A stretch of DNA of 64,000 bases from Nannocystis punicea (lineage in GTDB: Bacteria; Myxococcota_A; Polyangia; Nannocystales; Nannocystaceae), in the NCBI RefSeq assembly GCF_026965555.1, contig NZ_CP114040.1:11424001-11488000 (forward strand). The letters run 5' to 3'. The translations under genes and the position numbers were made by a program. The notes below the pieces were generated by a model. The model did not search any database, was not told where the DNA came from, and saw nothing but the letters and a program-made list of their open reading frames with translations. Shown piece by piece: positions 59,041-64,000 of this stretch (the stretch's first letter is position 1; the number at the start of each line of letters is the position of its first letter).

Positions 59041-61281
59041 TCAGCCGCGCGGGCGGGCCGGCAGGTACTGCGGCGGCCAGGTCACGCCGGGCCCGCGGTA
59101 GTTCTGCTCGGCGGCCGCGCGCAGCGTGAAGTGCGGGTCGAGCAGGTGCGGCCGGGCCAGCGCGCACAGGTCGGCGCGGCCCGAGGCGATGATGGTGTTG
59201 ACCTGATCCCAGTCCTGGATCGCGCCGACCGCCATGGTCGTCACCCCGGCCTCGTGGCGGATCCGGTCGCTCAGGTGGGTCTGGAACATGCGGCCGTAGA
59301 TCTCCGGCCGCGACTCCGGCGTCGTCTGCCCGGCCGAGACATCGACCAGGTCGCAGCCGTGGGCCTTGAGGAGGCGCGCGATCTCGACTGCGTCCTCCTC
59401 GTCGAGGCCGTCGGGGATCCAGTCGGTCGCGGAGATCCGCACCGACACCGGCTTGTGCGCCGGCACCTCCGCGCGCACCGCGTCGAGCACCTGCAGCGGG
59501 AAGCGCATGCGATTTTGCAGCGAGCCCCCGTACTCGTCGCTGCGCACATTGGTCAGCGGCGAGATGAACGACGCCAGCAGGTAGCCGTGGGCCATGTGGA
59601 CCTCGACCAGATCGAAACCTGCCTCTTCGGCCAGCTTGGCCGCGCGCCGGAATTGCTCGACCACCGCCGCCATGTCCGCCGGCGTCATCGGCTTCGGCGC
59701 CGCGAAGCCGGGCGCGTAGGGCACGGCCGACGGTCCGAGCAATTCCCAGCCCTCGGCCAGCCCGCTGTCTGCGCCCTCCCACGGGTGCGCGGCCGAGCCC
59801 TTGCGGCCGGCGTGGCCGAGCTGCACTCCGATCTTCGCCGTGGAATGCGAATGCACGAAGTCGACCACCCGGCGCCACGCGGCCGCGTGGGCCTCCGACC
59901 ACAGACCAGTGCAGCCGCGGGAGATCCGCCCCTCCGGGGCCACATCGGTCATTTCGGTCATCACCAGGCCCGCGCCGCCGACGGCGCAGCCGCCCAGGTG
60001 CACCAGGTGCCATTCGTTGGGCAGCCCGTCCTCCGCCGAATACTGGCACATCGGCGACACCACCACCCGGTTCTGCAGCGTCAGCTCGCGCAGGCGCAGC
60101 GGCGTGAACATCGGCGGCGGCGCCGGCTCGTGCGATTCGCAGCCGTTCTCGCCGGCGAACCAGCGGTCGAGGCTGCCGACGTAGTCGCGGTCGCGGACGC
60201 GCAGGTTCTCGTAGGTCACCCGCTTGGAGCGGGTCATCATGCTGAGGACGAACTGCTGCGGCGGCAGGTCCTTGTAGCGGCGGACCTCCTCGAACCACGT
60301 CTGGCTGACCTTGGCGGCGCGCTGCAGCTTGGCGACCTCGAGCCAGCGGGCCTCGTGGTAGGCGGCCAGGGCCGCGGGGACCGTCGGCTCGCGGAGCAGC
60401 GCCTCGCACAGGGCGATCGAGTCCTCCATCGCCAGCTTGGTGCCGGAGCCGATCGAGAAGTGGGCGGTGTGGGCGGCGTCGCCGATGAGCACCACGTTGC
60501 CGGACCACCAGCGGGCGCACTTGACCTCGCGGAACGACAGCCAGCTCGACTTGTTGCTCATCAGGCGGTGGCCCGCCAGCTCCTCGGCGAACAGGCGCTC
60601 GCAGTAGGCCACGCTCTCGTCGGTGCTCATCGCGTCGAGCCCGGCGCGGCGCCACGTCTCGGCGTCGGTCTCGACGATGAACGTGCTGGTGTCGCGGTCG
60701 AACGGGTAGGCGTGGACGACGAACAGCCCGTGCTCGTCCTCGCGGACGTAGAACGTGAACGCCGACAGCCGCTTGGTCGTGCCGAGCCAGATGTACTTCG
60801 CCTTGCCCTCGGCGATCGTCGGCGCGAACACCTCGCCCAGCTGCGTCCGGACCTTGCTGTTGATCCCGTCGGCCGCCACCACCAGGTCGGCGCCCGCGAC
60901 CGCCGGCGAGCTCAGCCCCTCGTGCTCCGTCTCGAACTCGATCCGCACTCCCAGCGCCAGCGCCCGGTCTTGCAAGATCTCGAGCAGGCGCACCCGCGCG
61001 ATCCCGCAGAACCCGTGGCCGCCGGAACGAATCACCTGTCCCTTGATACAGGTGTCGATATCGTCCCAGTGAATGAACGCCTCGGTGATCGCCGCGTACG
61101 TCTCCGGGTCGGCGCGGCGGAAGTTGCCGAGAGTGCCGTCGGAGAACACCACGCCCCAGCCGAACGTGTCTCTGCGCCGGTTGCGCTCGACGACCACGAC
61201 CTCGCAGTCGGGCCGCGCTTTCTTCATGAGCACGCTGAAATACAGGCCAGCAGGGCCGCCGCCGAGGACCGCGATCTTCAC
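59041..61281 (-). CDS. Bifunctional FAD monooxygenase / OYE-type reductase (salicylyl-CoA 5-hydroxylase or 2-aminobenzoyl-CoA monooxygenase/reductase family)
   Basis: 746 residues, MKIAVLGGGPAGLYFSVLMK at the start. Residues 1-390 are a flavoprotein hydroxylase (FAD loop GGGPAG, VVFSDGTLGNFRRAD, GDAAHTAHFSIGSGTKLAME). From ~395 an Old Yellow Enzyme barrel follows (MFTPLRLRELTLQNRVVVSP, QLGHAGRKGSA, VEVHMAHGYLLASFISPLTN, DVSAGQTTPESRPEIYG, ADLCALARPHLLDPHFTL). This fusion is known for salicylyl-CoA 5-hydroxylase and the aminobenzoyl-CoA monooxygenase/reductase of aerobic CoA-dependent aromatic degradation: ring hydroxylation, then in the latter ring reduction. No CoA ligase or further pathway genes are in the window. 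CACCTGT and ACAGGTG at 61033-61054 form an internal dyad. Confidence 0.88.
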   Translation of the reverse strand: MKIAVLGGGPAGLYFSVLMKKARPDCEVVVVERNRRRDTFGWGVVFSDGTLGNFRRADPETYAAITEAFIHWDDIDTCIKGQVIRSGGHGFCGIARVRLLEILQDRALALGVRIEFETEHEGLSSPAVAGADLVVAADGINSKVRTQLGEVFAPTIAEGKAKYIWLGTTKRLSAFTFYVREDEHGLFVVHAYPFDRDTSTFIVETDAETWRRAGLDAMSTDESVAYCERLFAEELAGHRLMSNKSSWLSFREVKCARWWSGNVVLIGDAAHTAHFSIGSGTKLAMEDSIALCEALLREPTVPAALAAYHEARWLEVAKLQRAAKVSQTWFEEVRRYKDLPPQQFVLSMMTRSKRVTYENLRVRDRDYVGSLDRWFAGENGCESHEPAPPPMFTPLRLRELTLQNRVVVSPMCQYSAEDGLPNEWHLVHLGGCAVGGAGLVMTEMTDVAPEGRISRGCTGLWSEAHAAAWRRVVDFVHSHSTAKIGVQLGHAGRKGSAAHPWEGADSGLAEGWELLGPSAVPYAPGFAAPKPMTPADMAAVVEQFRRAAKLAEEAGFDLVEVHMAHGYLLASFISPLTNVRSDEYGGSLQNRMRFPLQVLDAVRAEVPAHKPVSVRISATDWIPDGLDEEDAVEIARLLKAHGCDLVDVSAGQTTPESRPEIYGRMFQTHLSDRIRHEAGVTTMAVGAIQDWDQVNTIIASGRADLCALARPHLLDPHFTLRAAAEQNYRGPGVTWPPQYLPARPRG

Positions 61282-61382
61282 CGCGCAATGCTAACCCGCC
61301 GCTCGACGGCCGCCCAAGTGAGAAGCCTCGCGGTGGTGCGAGCGATCGTCTTCGGGCTCGCGCCGAATGGGGGGCCGCCGTG

Positions 61383-61388
61383 TATGCT
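61383..61388 (+). promoter_or_regulatory. Possible -10 element of the spermidine synthase-like gene
   Basis: TATGCT, 8 nt, ATG; no ribosome site. Confidence 0.35.
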
Positions 61389-61396
61389 CACGCGGC

Positions 61397-64000
61397 ATGT
61401 CAGCAACGACCGGCCCGCGCGACGGCCTCCTGCTGGTCGCCGCGTTCGCCTCGGGCGCGGCGGCCCTCGCCTACGAGATGCTGTGGACGCGCATGTTGGC
61501 GCTGTCTCTCGGCAGCGAGACCGTCGGCGTGCTCGCGGCCCTGGCCGGCTACTTCGCCGGATTGGCCCTCGGGGCCGCGCTGCTGCACGATCGCACCCAC
61601 CAGGCCCGCGACCCCGTGCGCCTGTTCGTCGCGCTCGAGCTGGTCGCCGCCGGCTTCGCGATCGTCTCGCCGCACCTCTTGCAGCTGCTCGCCCGCGTGT
61701 TGCCGGCCTGGCTCGGCCCGGTCGCCGCGGCCGGTGACGTCACCGCCCTGGCCGCCTCGACCGCCGTCGCCGCCGCCGTCCTCGCTCTCGGCGCTGCCCC
61801 GCTCGGCGCCTCGCTCGCCGCCCTCGTGGAGGCCCGCCGCCGCACCTGTCCTTCGGACCAGGACGGCCGCGGCCTGGGGCGGATCTACGGCGCCAACACC
61901 GTCGGCGCTGCCCTCGCCGCCGTCGTCAGCATCCACCTGGTGTTCCCCGCCCTCGGCTACGGCCTCGGCGCCGCCCTCGCCGCCCTCGCCGGAGCCGGCG
62001 CCGCCCTGGCCGCCCGCGCCTGGGGCGCCGGCACTTTTGGACATGTCCCCCAGGACATGTCCCGGGCGCCCCTCGCGCCCAGCGCTGTTCCTGTCCTCGG
62101 GGACATGTCCGCCTCGGGCGCCGGCCTCTCGCCCGCCGCCGCATCGCCTGGCCCTGCGGACATGTCCGCCCCGGACGCCGGCCTCTCGCCCGCCGCCGCA
62201 TCGCCTGGCCCTGCGGACATATCCCCCTCGGACGCCGGCCCCTCGCCCGCCGCCGCATCGCCTGTCCCTGCGGACCTGTCCGCCTCGCCCGCCGCGGCCT
62301 CGCCTGTCCCAGGGGACACGTTCTCGTCGCCCGACCTCTCGCTCGCCGCGGCCTCGCCTGTCCCAGGGGACACGTTCTCGTCGCCCGACCTCTCGCCCGC
62401 CGCGACCGCGCCTGTCCCCGGGACCATGTCCGTGTCGCCCGCTGCGCCCAGGGCCCCCCATCTCGCCGCCCCCGCGGCGGCGGTCGACGCCTCGCGCGAC
62501 CCCGACCCCGACCTGCTGCGCGAGCCGTGGCTGCTGAACCTCGTGTCCTTCGGGACAGGTCTGACCGGCATCGGCCTCCAGGTCGTCGGCGTACGGGTCC
62601 TCGGCCAGCACCTCGAGAACACCATCTACACCTTCGCCCACATCCTCGCCGCCTACCTGCTCGCCACCGGCCTCGGCGCCTTCGTCTACCAGCGCCTCGC
62701 CGCGCGGGCGGTCGCCGGGCGGCCGGGGACTGTGACCGCGGCGCTGTTGTGGCTGCTCGGCGTGATGGTCGTCCCGGCGGCAGTCGCCCTCGCCCACGGG
62801 CCCGAGCTGCTGCAGGCGCTTGCGCCCGAGGCCGCAGGTCTCGCGCGCGCCGGCCTGGCCGAGCTGGCGGTCGCGGCCCTCGTGTTCGGCCCCTCGGCCC
62901 TGGTGCTCGGCGCCCTGCTCAGCCACGTCATCGGCCTGGTGGCAGCCACCGGCCGCGGCGTCGGCCGGACCTACGCCTACAACGCCCTCGGCTGCGCCGC
63001 CGCCCCGTTCGTGTTCGGCCTCCTCGCCATTCCCCGGCTCGGCTACGCCGACGCCTTCTACGCCGTGCTCTACGCCTACCTGGCCCTGTTCGCGGTGTTC
63101 GGGTGGTTCCGCCGGTTCTCGCCGGTCCTGCTGATCGGCGGCGTCCTGGCCGGCGTCGCCCTCACCGCCGCGGGCCCGCGCTCGCTGGTCCTCGTCGGCG
63201 ACAGCGACGGCTGGGTCCGCCGCGACGAGCGCCAGACCCTGCACGGCCTCGTCGCCGTCAGCGAGCGCCCCGGCCCCGGCGGCGCCCCGCTGCGCCGGCT
63301 GCAGATCGGCAAGCGGTTCCGCATGGGCGGCGCCGCCGGCTTCGGCGAGCAGCGCATGGGCCAGGTCTGCTCGCTCCTGTCCCATGCATCAGGTCCCGAA
63401 GGACCTATCCCAAAGGCCCTGTACCTCGGGCTAGGTACCGGCTCGACCATGGGCGGCGCGCTGGCCGTCCCGCACGCCGCGGCCGAGGGCGTCGAGCTGG
63501 TGCCGGAGATCGTCGAGCTCCTGCCCAACTTCGCCGACATCAACCACGACCTGGCCAAGCGCCCCGAGGTCGCGCTGCACGCCGCCGACGCCCGCCGCTA
63601 CCTCGCGGCCGCGCCGGGCAGCTACGACCTCGTGGTCGCCGACCTGTTCCACCCCGGCCAGGCCGGCGCCAGCAGCCTGTTCGCCCGCGAGCACTTCGCC
63701 GCGGCCCGGGACCACCTGCGCCCCGGCGGCCTGATGTGCCAGTGGCTGCCGCTCTACCAGCTCGACGAGGCCGACGTGCGCACGATCGTCCGCACCTTCC
63801 TCGACGTGTTCCCCGAGTCGTACGCGTTCCTCGGCATCTACAACGCCCAGAACCCCGCGCTCGCCCTCGTCGGCCGCGTGCCCGATCCGTCGGCGGCGCA
63901 GCTCCGGCTCGACGTCGATCGCCTGCGAGCGGACACCGCCAGGCTGCAGAACATCGTCGACCCGCGCGACCTGCTGGCCTCCTACGTCATGGGCCCGGCC
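61397..64000 (+). CDS. Membrane-fused spermidine synthase-like protein (partial at right edge)
   Basis: Frame from the ATG at 61397 stays open to the window end (868 codons). N-terminal half: helices (LLLVAAFASGAAALAYEMLW, VGVLAALAGYFAGLALGAAL, GALLSHVIGLVAATGRG, FVFGLLAIPRLGYADAFYAV) typical of fused spermidine synthase-like membrane proteins, where AYEMLWTRML is a signature. C-terminal half: a SpeE-type methyltransferase-like fold with LYLGLGTGSTMGGAL, VELVPEIVELLP, HAADARRYL and DLVVADLFHPGQAGAS. Between helices (about residues 215-345) is a low-complexity insert of repeats such as ADMSAPDAGLSPAAASPGP, made by a DNA minisatellite. Whether the protein makes polyamines is doubtful; the family is usually orphan. 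Confidence 0.82.
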   Translation, partial: MSATTGPRDGLLLVAAFASGAAALAYEMLWTRMLALSLGSETVGVLAALAGYFAGLALGAALLHDRTHQARDPVRLFVALELVAAGFAIVSPHLLQLLARVLPAWLGPVAAAGDVTALAASTAVAAAVLALGAAPLGASLAALVEARRRTCPSDQDGRGLGRIYGANTVGAALAAVVSIHLVFPALGYGLGAALAALAGAGAALAARAWGAGTFGHVPQDMSRAPLAPSAVPVLGDMSASGAGLSPAAASPGPADMSAPDAGLSPAAASPGPADISPSDAGPSPAAASPVPADLSASPAAASPVPGDTFSSPDLSLAAASPVPGDTFSSPDLSPAATAPVPGTMSVSPAAPRAPHLAAPAAAVDASRDPDPDLLREPWLLNLVSFGTGLTGIGLQVVGVRVLGQHLENTIYTFAHILAAYLLATGLGAFVYQRLAARAVAGRPGTVTAALLWLLGVMVVPAAVALAHGPELLQALAPEAAGLARAGLAELAVAALVFGPSALVLGALLSHVIGLVAATGRGVGRTYAYNALGCAAAPFVFGLLAIPRLGYADAFYAVLYAYLALFAVFGWFRRFSPVLLIGGVLAGVALTAAGPRSLVLVGDSDGWVRRDERQTLHGLVAVSERPGPGGAPLRRLQIGKRFRMGGAAGFGEQRMGQVCSLLSHASGPEGPIPKALYLGLGTGSTMGGALAVPHAAAEGVELVPEIVELLPNFADINHDLAKRPEVALHAADARRYLAAAPGSYDLVVADLFHPGQAGASSLFAREHFAAARDHLRPGGLMCQWLPLYQLDEADVRTIVRTFLDVFPESYAFLGIYNAQNPALALVGRVPDPSAAQLRLDVDRLRADTARLQNIVDPRDLLASYVMGPA
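62041..62426 (+). repeat. In-frame minisatellite built on the palindrome family
   Basis: ACATGTCC-CCCA-GGACATGT at 62041-62060 and TGTCC-TCGG-GGACA at 62092-62105 are followed by units of 57 bp then ~42-54 bp. Every junction carries a palindrome: TGGCCCTGCGGACA at 62149 and 62206, a T variant at 62263, TGTCCCAGGGGACA (perfect) at 62305 and 62359, and TGTCCCCGGGACCA at 62413. Unit lengths are multiples of three, so the frame survives. Confidence 0.8.
62544..62557. repeat. Perfect palindrome-family copy inside the spermidine synthase-like gene
   Basis: TGTCC-TTCG-GGACA, identical to the intergenic copy at 44339; encodes VSFGTG. A further member, AGGTCC-CGAA-GGACCT, lies at 63391-63406 in the same gene. 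Confidence 0.65.

Noticed and set aside
61380..62537. A Pro/Arg/Ser-rich frame overlapping the spermidine synthase-like gene
   Set aside because: Out of frame with the helix and SpeE-fold motifs, which continue to the window edge in the frame starting at 61397.

Overview
The window is very GC-rich and reads like a chromosomal segment of a myxobacterium, most likely of the Nannocystis/Plesiocystis group. The grounds are: many lipoproteins that place a Thr/Ser/Gly/Pro-rich linker right after the lipidated Cys, a MYXO-CTERM-like tail, a bacterial Thg1-like enzyme, a globin-coupled histidine kinase, an ECF42 sigma operon and strong third-position G/C bias. The lineage is an inference; no rRNA or tRNA gene is present to anchor it.

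Left end (1-14.9 kb): an insecticidal-type Tc toxin locus. It holds the 3' end of a TcA pore subunit, then a 2512-residue TcB-TcC (SpvB/Rhs) fusion whose C-terminal ~340 residues are a variable toxin, overlapped by a probable immunity gene. Downstream lie two displaced copies of the Rhs core 3' end. Each is fused to a different C-terminal domain (one PIN-like, one of unknown type) and each is followed by its own small putative immunity gene. The first displaced core is frameshifted and has no start; the second is a patchwork with two internal deletions. This is the layout of orphan rhs-CT/immunity cassettes, here attached to a Tc toxin.

15-36 kb: mostly housekeeping and signalling. It contains an ADP-ribosylglycohydrolase; a Thg1-like 3'-5' nucleotidyltransferase; a PiT phosphate transporter with its DUF47 partner; a protoglobin-PAS histidine kinase; a tandem universal stress protein; an FAD monooxygenase; a DUF2807 lipoprotein; a very small YjzC-like gene; an HTH-STAND-TPR regulator divergent from a 2OG-Fe(II) oxygenase; an FG-GAP lipoprotein; and a YCII-ECF42-Kef run preceded by a sequence that fits the ECF42 promoter.

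35-64 kb: rich in surface lipoproteins (cytochrome-like, double VWA, LamG, Cys-rich). Interspersed are a hybrid histidine kinase, a fold-type III PLP enzyme, an aldonolactone oxidase, a P450, a KGG stress protein, a salicylyl-CoA hydroxylase/OYE fusion and, at the right edge, a membrane-fused spermidine synthase-like protein.

Two genome-wide signals stand out. (1) A family of short palindromes, TGTCC-nnnn-GGACA, often extended to ACATGTCC-nnnn-GGACATGT or ACCTGTCC-nnnn-GGACAGGT, lies in most gaps between transcription units (not inside tight operons) and also inside coding regions. It forms a seven-member array at 37.0-37.3 kb and a minisatellite inside the spermidine synthase-like gene. Inner and outer positions change in compensating pairs. 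(2) About a dozen genes lack a Shine-Dalgarno sequence and carry a TAnnnT hexamer 5-8 nt before the start codon, which suggests leaderless transcription.
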